From Prevotella sp. (GTDB taxonomy: Bacteria > Bacteroidota > Bacteroidia > Bacteroidales > Bacteroidaceae), in NCBI GenBank assembly GCA_017428805.1, contig JAFRQC010000184.1, forward strand, positions 1 through 26,341: DNA of 26,341 nt, read 5' to 3'. The translations under genes were made by a program, and so were the position numbers. The notes beneath the pieces are model-generated. The model was not told the origin of the DNA and did no database searches. It saw only the letters and a list, made by a program, of their open reading frames with translations. Below, in pieces: positions 16,559-24,016 of the stretch (its first letter is position 1; every line of letters begins with the position of its first letter).

Positions 16559-18018
16559 TGAAGACAATAAGGAATCTGATAGTAACCCTGCTCGTAGGTC
16601 TTCCGTTCATCGGGGCTGCCTTTGCCGGCAATCCCGTCTTATCCGGGTTATCCGGAATCTCCGGAACTTCCAGGCTCCCTGCTGATAGCATCACCGCCGA
16701 CAGCGACTCCGTCCACATGGGCACCGTCATTGACGAGGTCATCTGGGTCATTGGCGACGAGGCCATCCTGAAGTCAGACGTTGAGACATTCCGTATGCAG
16801 GCTGCGATGGAAGGCATGAAGTGGAATGGCGATCCTGACTGTATGATCCCTGAGCAGATTGCTGTACAGAAGCTGTTCAAGCACCAGGCACAGATCGACA
16901 GTATTGAGGTGACCGACGCTGACGTGGCTCCAGAGGTAGAGCAGCATATCAACTACTGGCTCGAAATGGTCGACGGCTCTCGCGAGCGCCTCGAAGAGTA
17001 CCGCCACAAGCCCCTTTCGCAGATCCGTAACGACCTGCGTGAGGAACTGAAAGACCGTCAGATGGTTCAGAAGATGAAGCGTAAGCTCGTTGAGGATATT
17101 GCTGTAACACCTGCCGAGGTACGCCGTTATTTCAAGGACCTGCCACAGGACAGTCTGCCCTTCATCCCCACCGAGGTGGAGGTGGAGATCGTGCAGATGA
17201 CGCCGAAGATTCCTGTTGAGGAGTTGAACCGTGTGAAGGATGAACTCCGTGAATATACGGATCGTGTGAATCGTGGCGATGCCACGTTCTCCACGCTGGC
17301 CCGTCTCTATTCTGAAGACCCTGGAACAGCCCGTCGCGGTGGTGAGTTAGGTCTCTCTGGCCGTGGTATGCTCGACCCCGCCTTCGCCTCGGTGGCCTTC
17401 AACCTCACCGACCCCAAAAAGGTGTCGAAGATTGTGGAGTCAGAGTTTGGCTTCCATATCATCCAGCTCATCGAGAAGCGTGGCGACAAGGTCAATGTGC
17501 GCCATATTCTCCGTAAGCCTGTCGTTTCCGAAGAGGCTATCGAGAAAGCATTGGCCCGACTCGACTCTATCGCTGATGATATCCGTGCAGAGAAGTTCAC
17601 TTTCGAGGATGCTGCCTCGATGCTCTCCGACGATAAGGACACCCGTAATAACAAAGGTCTGATGTCGAACAACGATCCTCAGACAGGCCGTATCACCTCC
17701 CGCTTCAAGATGCAGGACCTGCCGCCAGAGGTGGCCAAGGTGGTAGATACGATGCAGGTGGGACAGGTGTCTCACGCCTTCCAGCTGATCAACCAGCGAG
17801 GTAAGACTGTCTGTGTCATCGCCAAGCTGAAGAACCGTGTGGAGGGCCATAAGGCATCTATCTCTGAGGATTTCCAGACCTTGAAAGATGTGGTGCTGCA
17901 GCGTCGCCAGAACGACCGCATCCATCAGTGGGTTGTCGACAAGATCAAGAGTGTCTACACCCGTCTGAACGAAGACTATCGGGACTGCAAGTTCGAATAC
18001 GAAGGCTGGATCAAATAG
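16558..18018 (+). CDS. surA: SurA-like periplasmic chaperone / PPIase
   Basis: This 486-residue protein has a signal peptide (MKTIRNLIVTLLVGLPFIGAAFA). A SurA N-domain begins VIDEVIWVIGDEAILKSDVE. Two parvulin domains follow, about 195-300 (FSTLARLYSEDPGTARRGGE, ESEFGFHIIQL) and about 305-405 (VNVRHILRKP, then HAFQLINQRGKTVCVI). SurA escorts beta-barrel proteins to the BAM complex. Just after the signal peptide is a Ser/Gly-rich stretch, LSGLSGISGTS, encoded by a TCCGG-containing DNA repeat. The duplicated parvulin architecture and the neighbours (another parvulin, OstA-like) support an outer-membrane biogenesis operon. Confidence 0.9.
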   Translation: MKTIRNLIVTLLVGLPFIGAAFAGNPVLSGLSGISGTSRLPADSITADSDSVHMGTVIDEVIWVIGDEAILKSDVETFRMQAAMEGMKWNGDPDCMIPEQIAVQKLFKHQAQIDSIEVTDADVAPEVEQHINYWLEMVDGSRERLEEYRHKPLSQIRNDLREELKDRQMVQKMKRKLVEDIAVTPAEVRRYFKDLPQDSLPFIPTEVEVEIVQMTPKIPVEELNRVKDELREYTDRVNRGDATFSTLARLYSEDPGTARRGGELGLSGRGMLDPAFASVAFNLTDPKKVSKIVESEFGFHIIQLIEKRGDKVNVRHILRKPVVSEEAIEKALARLDSIADDIRAEKFTFEDAASMLSDDKDTRNNKGLMSNNDPQTGRITSRFKMQDLPPEVAKVVDTMQVGQVSHAFQLINQRGKTVCVIAKLKNRVEGHKASISEDFQTLKDVVLQRRQNDRIHQWVVDKIKSVYTRLNEDYRDCKFEYEGWIK

Positions 18019-18145
18019 CGCTTGCGCTAAATGATAAATGATGAATGATAAATAAAGGAGGATACTGATGCAAAGAAGAGGATCTTTATGGCTGATGGTG
18101 ATAACTTTATCATTTATCATTTTTCATTTATCATTTAGCGAAGCG
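18019..18145. repeat. Inverted heptamer arrays flanking and entering the start of the OstA-like gene
   Basis: The left arm (18019-18056: CGCTTGCGCT, then units AAATGAT, AAATGAT, GAATGAT, AAATAAA) is inverted relative to the right arm (18105-18144: TTTA, then units TCATTTA, TCATTTT, TCATTTA, TCATTTA, then GCGAAGCG). The left arm starts right after the surA stop. The right arm lies inside the next gene and encodes its signal-peptide core. Confidence 0.85.
18054..18061 (+). promoter_or_regulatory. Strong Shine-Dalgarno sequence of the OstA-like gene
   Basis: AAAGGAGG lies 6 nt upstream of the ATG at 18068. A near-perfect SD is unusual in Bacteroidetes and in this window. It sits at the edge of the loop of the inverted heptamer repeat. 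Confidence 0.7.
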
Positions 18146-19798
18146 CAGGCCCAGAAAGGAAAGACGAAGCGCCCAGCCCGCAAGGCGAAGGTCCAGGACT
18201 CCCGCATCTATCTTGTCCACGCCGACGTGCTCCACTACGACCAGCAGATCAATGCCGATGCCACCATCCTCAACGGAAAAGTACACTTTACCCATGAAGG
18301 GGCACGACTCTATTGCGACAGTGCCTATTTCTACGAGGCCTCCAACTCCTTTGAGGCCTTCGGAAATGTGAAGATGTACCAGGGTGACACGCTCTCACTC
18401 TTCAGCGACTATGCCTACTACGACGGCAATGAGCAGATAGCCCGTGCCCGTTACAATGTCGTACTCAAACATCGCAAGACCGTCCTCTATACGGACAGTC
18501 TCGACTTCGACCGTATCTACGACAACGCCTATTTCTTCGAGGGCGGTAAGCTGATTGACGGCAAAACCACGCTCACCTCCGACTGGGGCGAGTACAACAC
18601 CCAGACGAAGATGTCGGTCTTCAACTACGATGTGAAGATGAAGAACCCCGACTTCTTCCTCACGACGGACACACTCTATTACGACACTCACAACTCGATG
18701 GCCCATATCGTCGGACCGTCCGATATCACCTCCGGCGACAACCATATCTATTCCGAGCAGGGCTATTATGATACGAAGCTTGAACGTGCCCGTCTCATGA
18801 ACCGCTCCGTACTTACCAACAATGGTAGGATGCTTGTGGGCGACAGCGTCTACTACGATAGTAAGATGGGCTTCAGTCAGGCGTTCTATGATGTGGTCTA
18901 TGTCGACTCTGTCAATCGCAACAAACTCACGGGCAACTATGGAGAGTACTACGAGAATACGGGCTATGCGATGTGTACGGACAGCGCGGTAGCCATCGAC
19001 TACTCGCAGGGCGACTCCCTCTTCATGCATGCCGATACGTTCAAAGTCGTCACCTTCAACATCGAGACAGACTCTGTCTATCGCAAGATCCATGCGTATC
19101 ATCATGTCCGTACTTTCCGTCAGGACGTGCAGGCCGTCTGCGACTCGCTCGTCTACATCTCAAAGGACTCTTGCATGACGCTATACCACGATCCTATCAT
19201 GTGGAACAACGGCCAGCAGCTGGTGGGCGATCTCGTCAATGTCTATCTGCGTGACTCCGTCATCGATCATACTCACATCATCGGTAACTGTTTCTCCATC
19301 CAACAACTGAAGTCAGATACCGCCTGCTTCAATCAGGTGTCCTCCCGTGAGATGTTCACCTATTTCGTCGAGGGCAAAATCCGCGAGGCTCAGGCGAAGG
19401 ACAATGTGCTTATCGGCTATTACTTCGAGGAGGGCGACACGTTGCCCATCATCTACAACTATCAGGAGACCTCCGAGCTCCGCATGTTCCTCAAGAACCA
19501 GAAACTCGAGAGCGTGTGGACACCGAAGACCACCGGCACGATGTATCCGCTCAACCAGATTCCTGCCGAACGTAAGCGCCTGCCCGGTTTCGCCTGGTAT
19601 GACTACATCCGTCCTCTCAACCGTTACGACATCTTCAACTGGCGTGGCAAGAATGACAAAAAGGGAAATGACAAAAAAGAGATAAGTGAAGACTCGGCTA
19701 TGCCGATCTCTACCGAAGAAACGCAGGAACCTGTTCTCGAAGAGCCTCAGGAACCTGTTGCAGAAGAGCCTCAAGAATCTGCTCCCGCCACAGAGTAA
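18068..19798 (+). CDS. OstA/LptA-like organic solvent tolerance family protein
   Basis: The protein has 576 residues. The N-terminus is a signal peptide (MQRRGSLWLMVITLSFIIFH, then cleavage near AQAQ). The mature part has repeated OstA-like beta-jellyroll segments: HADVLHYDQQINADATILNG, EAFGNVKMYQGDTLSLFSDY and later D-S-x-x-Y-Y-D motifs. It is thus a periplasmic LptA/LptD-N-like protein, presumably in LPS transport, in line with lptB and surA nearby. It lacks the LptD beta-barrel, so it is not full LptD. The C-terminal tail is low complexity (E-E-P-Q-E-P-V repeated two to three times, from about residue 550). The hydrophobic core of the signal peptide (residues about 13-24) is encoded by a heptamer array that is the right arm of an inverted repeat. 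Confidence 0.85.
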   Translation: MQRRGSLWLMVITLSFIIFHLSFSEAQAQKGKTKRPARKAKVQDSRIYLVHADVLHYDQQINADATILNGKVHFTHEGARLYCDSAYFYEASNSFEAFGNVKMYQGDTLSLFSDYAYYDGNEQIARARYNVVLKHRKTVLYTDSLDFDRIYDNAYFFEGGKLIDGKTTLTSDWGEYNTQTKMSVFNYDVKMKNPDFFLTTDTLYYDTHNSMAHIVGPSDITSGDNHIYSEQGYYDTKLERARLMNRSVLTNNGRMLVGDSVYYDSKMGFSQAFYDVVYVDSVNRNKLTGNYGEYYENTGYAMCTDSAVAIDYSQGDSLFMHADTFKVVTFNIETDSVYRKIHAYHHVRTFRQDVQAVCDSLVYISKDSCMTLYHDPIMWNNGQQLVGDLVNVYLRDSVIDHTHIIGNCFSIQQLKSDTACFNQVSSREMFTYFVEGKIREAQAKDNVLIGYYFEEGDTLPIIYNYQETSELRMFLKNQKLESVWTPKTTGTMYPLNQIPAERKRLPGFAWYDYIRPLNRYDIFNWRGKNDKKGNDKKEISEDSAMPISTEETQEPVLEEPQEPVAEEPQESAPATE

Positions 19799-19846
19799 TC
19801 ATCGCTCGGCTTTGCCGCTTTTACAAAGGCGACTGCCGACTAAAAG

Positions 19847-19874
19847 AAAGTTCAAAGTTCAAAGCTCAAAGTTC
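19847..19874. repeat. Heptamer tandem array (AAAGTTC type) abutting the mutL start
   Basis: Four 7-bp units (AAAGTTC, AAAGTTC, AAAGCTC, AAAGTTC) end 1 bp before the mutL ATG, filling the position where an SD would be expected. Confidence 0.8.
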
Positions 19875-19875
19875 A

Positions 19876-21831
19876 ATGTCGGATATCATTTCCCTTCTCC
19901 CTGATAGCGTTGCCAACCAGATAGCCGCTGGTGAGGTGATTCAGCGTCCGGCTTCCGTTGTGAAGGAGCTGGTGGAGAATGCTGTCGACGCAGGGGCCAA
20001 GACCATCCATGTCATCATCGTTGATGCAGGGCGCACCTCTATCCAGGTTATCGACGACGGAAAGGGAATGTCTGAGACCGATGCTCGTCTGTCATTCGAG
20101 CGTCATGCTACGTCGAAGATCCGCAAGGCCGACGACCTCTTTGCCCTCCATACGATGGGCTTCCGTGGTGAGGCCCTCGCCTCCATCGCTGCTGTAGCAC
20201 AGGTGGAGCTGCTTACCCGAATGGCTGACGATGAAATAGGTACGCGCATCCAGATAGCAGCCTCGAAGGTGGTGTCGCAGGAACCCGCTGCTGCTCCTGT
20301 TGGGAGCAGCTTTAAGGTGGACAACCTCTTCTATAATGTTCCAGCCCGACGGAAGTTCCTCAAGTCCAACGCCACCGAACTCAGCAACATCCTTCAGGCT
20401 TTCGAGCGCATCGTGCTCGTCTATCCTGACATCCATTTCATCCTCCACCATAACGGGGCTGAGCTCCAGAACCTCAAGCCTGCCAGCCTGCGTCAGCGTA
20501 TTACAGATGTCTATGGCCGACAGTATTCGCAGGACCTTCTGCCTGTTGAGGTTCAGACCACGCTCTGCAACATCACGGGCTTTGTGGGCAAGCCTGAGAC
20601 GGCCCGTAAGAAGAGCGGTCACGATTTCTTCTTCGTCAATGGGCGATATATGCGTCATCCGTATTTCCACAAGGCCGTTGTCACAGCCTACGACCGTATG
20701 ATACCTGAGGGCATGCAGGTGCCTTATTTCCTCTATATCGATGTCGATCCCGCTGCGGTCGATGTGAATATCCATCCCACGAAGACGGAGATCAAGTTTG
20801 AGAACGAACAAGCCATCTGGCAGGTGCTCACAGCCACCGTCCGCGATGCCTTGGGGCGTTTCTGCGACGTACCGGCTATCGACTTCGATGTGCAGGGAAA
20901 GCCTGAGATTCCTATCTTCGACCCCTCCCGCGATTCCATCGCTGCGCCAAAGGTGAACTACAATCCGGACTACAACCCCTTCCGTTCCCATAGTGAATCT
21001 CACTCTGGCTCAGACATATCATCTATAAACTATAAACAATCAACTATAAACAAGAATAATGTCCCCTCCGACTGGGAACAGCTCTACGACATTGCCAATA
21101 CCTCTCCCTCCCATGAGGAAGACCAATCCCTCTTTCCCACGGATAATTCTGCCTCCTCAGGTAATCATAATTCTCAACTCTCAACTCTCAATTCTCAATT
21201 CCAAACTCTCAATTCTCAATTCGATCCCTCCCCTCTCCACTACCAATACAAGGGCTGTTACATTATGACCGCCGTCAAGTCAGGCCTTATGATCATCGAT
21301 CAGCATCGTGCCGATGTGCGTATCCGTTACGAGCGCTATCTGCAACAGTTCGAAAACCACGCTGCCGCCACCCAGCAGATGCTCTTCCCAGAGTCCGTCC
21401 GTTTCTCACCAGCTGAGTGTGTCATTCTTCAGCAGATACTCCCCAGCCTCGCAGCCATCGGTTTCGATCTCTCCGACCTCGGCGGCAACACCTTCGCCAT
21501 CAACGGCATTCCTGCCGGCCTCGAGGGCATCGATCCTGTCACCCTCCTCCAGCAAATCGTTGCCGATGCCCAAGATGACTCTTTCTGCGACGACTCAGAA
21601 GGGCTTGCCAGCAAATCATCTGTAAACTGTAAACTGTCAACTGTAAACTCAAAAGTAGCCCTCTCCCTCGCTCAGAGCGTTGCCGTTCCCTACGGCCAGG
21701 TCCTTTCCAACGATGAAATGGAACAGCTGGTCAACGAGCTCTTTGCCTGTTCCAATGTCAACTACACGCCCAACGGCAAGGCCATCCTCTCCATCCTTCC
21801 GCAGACAGATATCGAACGCCTTTTTGCCTAA
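19876..21831 (+). CDS. mutL: DNA mismatch repair protein MutL
   Basis: This 651-residue protein couples MutS mismatch recognition to strand removal. The GHKL ATPase domain (about 1-190) has KELVENAVDAGA, DDGKGM, ERHATSKI and MGFRGEALASI. The transducer domain (about 200-330) has NVPARRKF upstream and DFFFVNGRYMRHPYF. A linker follows (about 345-455), then the dimerisation domain (about 455-651). In the endonuclease motif DQHA-x2-E-x4-E, the sequence reads DQHRADVRIRYE, so the first Glu is Val; the C-terminal zinc motif is replaced by TPNGKA. The protein is therefore probably not an endonuclease. Three heptamer arrays lie in frame at residues about 382-394, 432-450 and 581-592. Confidence 0.95.
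   Translation: MSDIISLLPDSVANQIAAGEVIQRPASVVKELVENAVDAGAKTIHVIIVDAGRTSIQVIDDGKGMSETDARLSFERHATSKIRKADDLFALHTMGFRGEALASIAAVAQVELLTRMADDEIGTRIQIAASKVVSQEPAAAPVGSSFKVDNLFYNVPARRKFLKSNATELSNILQAFERIVLVYPDIHFILHHNGAELQNLKPASLRQRITDVYGRQYSQDLLPVEVQTTLCNITGFVGKPETARKKSGHDFFFVNGRYMRHPYFHKAVVTAYDRMIPEGMQVPYFLYIDVDPAAVDVNIHPTKTEIKFENEQAIWQVLTATVRDALGRFCDVPAIDFDVQGKPEIPIFDPSRDSIAAPKVNYNPDYNPFRSHSESHSGSDISSINYKQSTINKNNVPSDWEQLYDIANTSPSHEEDQSLFPTDNSASSGNHNSQLSTLNSQFQTLNSQFDPSPLHYQYKGCYIMTAVKSGLMIIDQHRADVRIRYERYLQQFENHAAATQQMLFPESVRFSPAECVILQQILPSLAAIGFDLSDLGGNTFAINGIPAGLEGIDPVTLLQQIVADAQDDSFCDDSEGLASKSSVNCKLSTVNSKVALSLAQSVAVPYGQVLSNDEMEQLVNELFACSNVNYTPNGKAILSILPQTDIERLFA
21021..21055. repeat. Heptamer array inside mutL, linker copy 1
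   Basis: Five 7-bp units (ATCTATA, AACTATA, AACAATC, AACTATA, AACAAGA) encode the residues SSINYKQSTINKN in the linker. Confidence 0.8.
21170..21225. repeat. Heptamer array inside mutL, linker copy 2
   Basis: Eight 7-bp units of the ATTCTCA type encode a 7-residue peptide repeat (NSQLSTL, NSQFQTL, NSQFD). The same heptamer forms the array before the tRNA gene at 21861-21888. Confidence 0.85.
21617..21651. repeat. Heptamer array inside mutL, C-terminal domain copy
   Basis: Five 7-bp units (CATCTGT, AAACTGT, AAACTGT, CAACTGT, AAACTCA) encode SSVNCKLSTVNS. The array closely matches the right arm of the lptB-tig inverted repeat (7773-7804), which also starts CATCTGT. Confidence 0.85.
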
Positions 21832-21860
21832 AAGGGTTAAAAGCTGTTAATGTAATCATA

Positions 21861-21888
21861 ATTCTCAATTCTCAATTCTCAATTCTCA
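21861..21888. repeat. Heptamer tandem array (ATTCTCA type) upstream of tRNA-Val
   Basis: Four identical 7-bp ATTCTCA units end 11 bp upstream of the -7 element of the tRNA promoter. Confidence 0.85.
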
Positions 21889-21899
21889 ATTATTCTTTG

Positions 21900-21907
21900 T
21901 ACCTTTG
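21900..21907 (+). promoter_or_regulatory. -7 promoter element of tRNA-Val
   Basis: TACCTTTG followed by CACC fits the consensus; the start would lie about 14 nt before the tRNA 5' end. Confidence 0.65.
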
Positions 21908-21926
21908 CACCCGCAATTGAAAACAC

Positions 21927-22001
21927 GGGCGCTTAGCTCAGCTGGTTTAGAGCATCTGCCTTACAAGCAGAGGGTCGGCGGTTCGAATCCGTCAGCGCCC
22001 A
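21927..22001 (+). tRNA. tRNA-Val (anticodon UAC)
   Basis: The cloverleaf folds fully. The acceptor stem GGGCGCT pairs AGCGCCC, the D stem is GCTC/GAGC, and the anticodon stem TCTGC/GCAGA has loop CTTACAA and anticodon TAC at 21962-21964. The T stem is GGCGG/CCGTC with loop TTCGAAT. The discriminator is A and the CCA end is not encoded. The length is 75 nt. Confidence 0.96.
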
Positions 22002-22046
22002 CCTTTAGTTAACATTAACTTTTTTACTAATAAAAACCACAAAGTT

Positions 22047-23351
22047 ATGAAACATTTCATTCATTCAGCCGCAGCTATTATGAGTAGCTTCGTGTGTCTT
22101 GTCAGTTGTACCGAACAGGAGTCAGACCTCTTGTCCGCCAACCAGTCGTCCAACAATCAGCTCAGTATCGTCACCCACACCAGGGAGGGCGAGACGCCTA
22201 TCGCCTCCGTTTACCTCTTCAATGCCAACAACGCGTTTGTCCGCACCCTCCAGACGGATGCCGCAGGCGACTACAGCTCAGCCTCCGCATCAGTAAAACT
22301 GCCTGAAGGCACCTATACCCTTTGTGCCCTCAGCCCTAACGACCTCTCTCATTTCCAGATTCCTGAGACGCTGACGCCCACATCAGCCATCACCCTTGCG
22401 GAAGGCCAGGCGATGAGCGACCTCCTGATCGGCTCAGCAACTACTACGCTCTCTGATGGCGAAAACGGGGAGGTTGATTTGGAACTCCAGCGCAAGGTGC
22501 TTGAACTCTCGTCCATTACCATCAGTCAGGTGCCTGACGGCGTTACAGGCGTCACAGTCTCCATCGCGCCATTCTATTCCGCCATCCAGTTCAATGGTGA
22601 ATACATAGCGACAGACCCCGCAACAGTCACCTTCACTCTTACTGCGACTGCCACCGATGGCGTCTGGCAAGTTGCACCTGAGCAGTTCGTCTTCCCGTCC
22701 GTTGGCAAACCCACTATCACCGTCACCTTTACTCGTGACAACGGGGATCCCGGCATCTACACTTACGAAACAGAATCCGCCTTTTCTGCCAACAACAAGT
22801 ATAACATCGCAGGCACCTACACCGAACCCCTCGGCGTCACCCTCTCAGGTGGCATCACCTCCCAGGAATGGCCTGCCGATCCTGTTGCCATCGATTTTGA
22901 ATTTGACGAAACCAATGCTGGCAACAATTCAGGTGGTAATAGTTCTTCTACTTCTGAAGTTCCTGTAGTAGGTCAGCTATACAATGGTTACTATGTAGTC
23001 TCTGTTGATGCAATTAATAATAACGCCGTTTTGCTAAATAAAAGCAAGATAACAGATGCAAAAGATAATACCTATGAAGACATCCTGTCAAACATTACAA
23101 AACCTCAGGGAGCAACAGGTAATTGGCGAATCCCAACAGTGACAGAGTGTCAAACCTTCCTTTCAGCCCCATCTACCCCTGGCATATTTGGTGACAGTGA
23201 TAAAGAATATTACTATTGCTATAATGAAGGGGCTCTAAATAGATGCCAAGCAGAGAAGTCGTCCGATGGAAATATCACTTTCTCTCTAATGTCTCTTTCT
23301 GGCTTTGTCAGCTTTGTGTTTCTCCGCCCCGTTATAGACATCTCTTACTAA
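22047..23351 (+). CDS. FimB/Mfa2-like fimbrillin-family lipoprotein with C-terminal DUF1566/FISUMP-like domain
   Basis: The 434-residue protein has a lipoprotein signal ending LVSC with Cys21 lipidated. The region to about residue 285 resembles Bacteroidales fimbrial anchor or fimbrillin-like proteins: IASVYLFNANNAFVRTL, then a carboxypeptidase-like turn LPEGTYTLCALS, then GEVDLELQRKVLELSSITIS. After a Gly/Asn/Ser linker (NNSGGNSSST) comes a different C-terminal module of about 130 residues with GNWRIPTVTECQTFL and an ending FLRPVIDISY, similar to C-type-lectin-like DUF1566/FISUMP domains. Codon use changes sharply to AT-rich around 22925, at the linker. It is probably surface-exposed; ligand unknown. 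It lies 45 nt after the tRNA and ends at a clear terminator. Confidence 0.7.
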   Translation: MKHFIHSAAAIMSSFVCLVSCTEQESDLLSANQSSNNQLSIVTHTREGETPIASVYLFNANNAFVRTLQTDAAGDYSSASASVKLPEGTYTLCALSPNDLSHFQIPETLTPTSAITLAEGQAMSDLLIGSATTTLSDGENGEVDLELQRKVLELSSITISQVPDGVTGVTVSIAPFYSAIQFNGEYIATDPATVTFTLTATATDGVWQVAPEQFVFPSVGKPTITVTFTRDNGDPGIYTYETESAFSANNKYNIAGTYTEPLGVTLSGGITSQEWPADPVAIDFEFDETNAGNNSGGNSSSTSEVPVVGQLYNGYYVVSVDAINNNAVLLNKSKITDAKDNTYEDILSNITKPQGATGNWRIPTVTECQTFLSAPSTPGIFGDSDKEYYYCYNEGALNRCQAEKSSDGNITFSLMSLSGFVSFVFLRPVIDISY

Positions 23352-23363
23352 TCTCCCAATAGT

Positions 23364-23400
23364 ATAATCCCGAAGCGTTACAAGTTTCGGGATTATCTTT
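23364..23400 (+). terminator. Rho-independent terminator after the lipoprotein gene
   Basis: ATAATCCCGAA (23364-23374) pairs perfectly with TTCGGGATTAT (23386-23396) over 11 bp with an 11-nt loop, followed by CTTTATATTTT. It lies 12 nt after the stop codon. Confidence 0.85.
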
Positions 23401-23436
23401 ATATTTTGACAGATTACTTTTTTTTGTAATATTGAC

Positions 23437-23843
23437 ATAAGCCTCCATAAATATATTTATCGTATTGATATTCAATACTTTACGCTATGGAGGCTTATGG
23501 TTTTAGCCTCCATATAGCCTCCATTAAGAGGGTTAAAAGTCACATTTTAGTACCTTCTGAGTCTGAATAACGATATTAGTTCATGATAGTTTAGATAGGG
23601 TAAACTATAAGTTTAAGCAGTGTAAACTACCAGTTTAGACTGGATAAACTAACAGTCCAAGCTGCTTATGTGATTATTTAACTACCTTATTATCAATAGA
23701 TTATAGAATATTTAGCCTCACTTTTGTCCATATCTTTCATCATAATACAGTAATTATGGAGGTTATATGGAGGCTTAAATAGTAAGCCTCCATAATATAA
23801 CATATTGGTTTTCAATTATTTATTTAATATTATGGAGGTTTAT
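23437..23843. repeat. 407-bp element with 90-bp inverted arms, each with four TATGGAGGCTTA-like motifs
   Basis: The left arm (23437-23526) and the reverse complement of the right arm (23754-23843) align without gaps; about 66 of 90 positions match by hand. Each arm holds four copies of a 12-bp motif at the same spacing: left at 23437, 23486 (inverted), 23504 and 23515; right at 23830, 23783 (inverted), 23766 and 23754. The 36-bp spacer between the first two motifs contains a small inner dyad in both arms (GTATTGA-TAT-TCAATAC on the left). The 227-bp interior carries a 22-bp dyad array. I recognise no known element. Confidence 0.8.
23588..23653 (+). repeat. 22-bp tandem repeat array (dyad unit), copy 2
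   Basis: Three 22-bp units start at 23588, 23610 and 23632, each a 19-bp dyad AGTTTA-N7-TAAACT plus 3 bp. A decayed fourth unit begins at 23654. The first unit matches the minus-strand unit of the 3184-3271 array at 15 of 22 positions. Confidence 0.8.
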
Positions 23844-23980
23844 AGTAAAATTGATAAAATTTCATGGTTTATCGACTTTAGCTTGTCACTTACGTCTTTA
23901 ACAAGATGCGAACAAACGGCAATAATTATAAAAAATGATATTTTCCTGCTCACAATATTCGCCGTTTGCCAAATTATTCT

Positions 23981-23988
23981 TATCTTTG
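23981..23988 (+). promoter_or_regulatory. -7 promoter element of the antitoxin gene
   Basis: TATCTTTG followed by CCAA fits the consensus; the start would be near 23994, about 23 nt before the preferred ATG at 24017. Confidence 0.6.
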
Positions 23989-24016
23989 CCAACAAATTAT
24001 GATGAAAGGAACAATT

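Larger units (their letters stand above)
23352..24016. other. 665-bp AT-rich intergenic region holding the inverted element
   Basis: No convincing gene lies here. It contains the terminator (23364-23400), the 407-bp inverted element (23437-23843) with a 22-bp array at its middle, an AT-rich stretch with nothing recognisable (23844-23980), and the promoter of the antitoxin gene (23981-23988). Confidence 0.8.

Noticed and set aside
21927..22001. tRNA-Val as the attachment site of an integrated island
   Set aside because: No second copy of the tRNA 3' end and no integrase gene were seen downstream within the window.
22925..23351. Diversity-generating retroelement target (the C-terminal module is lectin-like)
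   Set aside because: No reverse transcriptase or template repeat is visible in the window, and no adenine-biased duplicate of the 3' end was found by eye.
23588..23653. CRISPR array
   Set aside because: The units are 22 bp with only 3 bp between dyads, so there are no spacers; no cas genes are present.
23832..24002. 56-codon frame beginning in the right arm of the inverted element
   Set aside because: The start codon is part of the repeated motif, and the frame ends inside the next promoter region. No homology is recognised, though a small hydrophobic peptide cannot be fully excluded.
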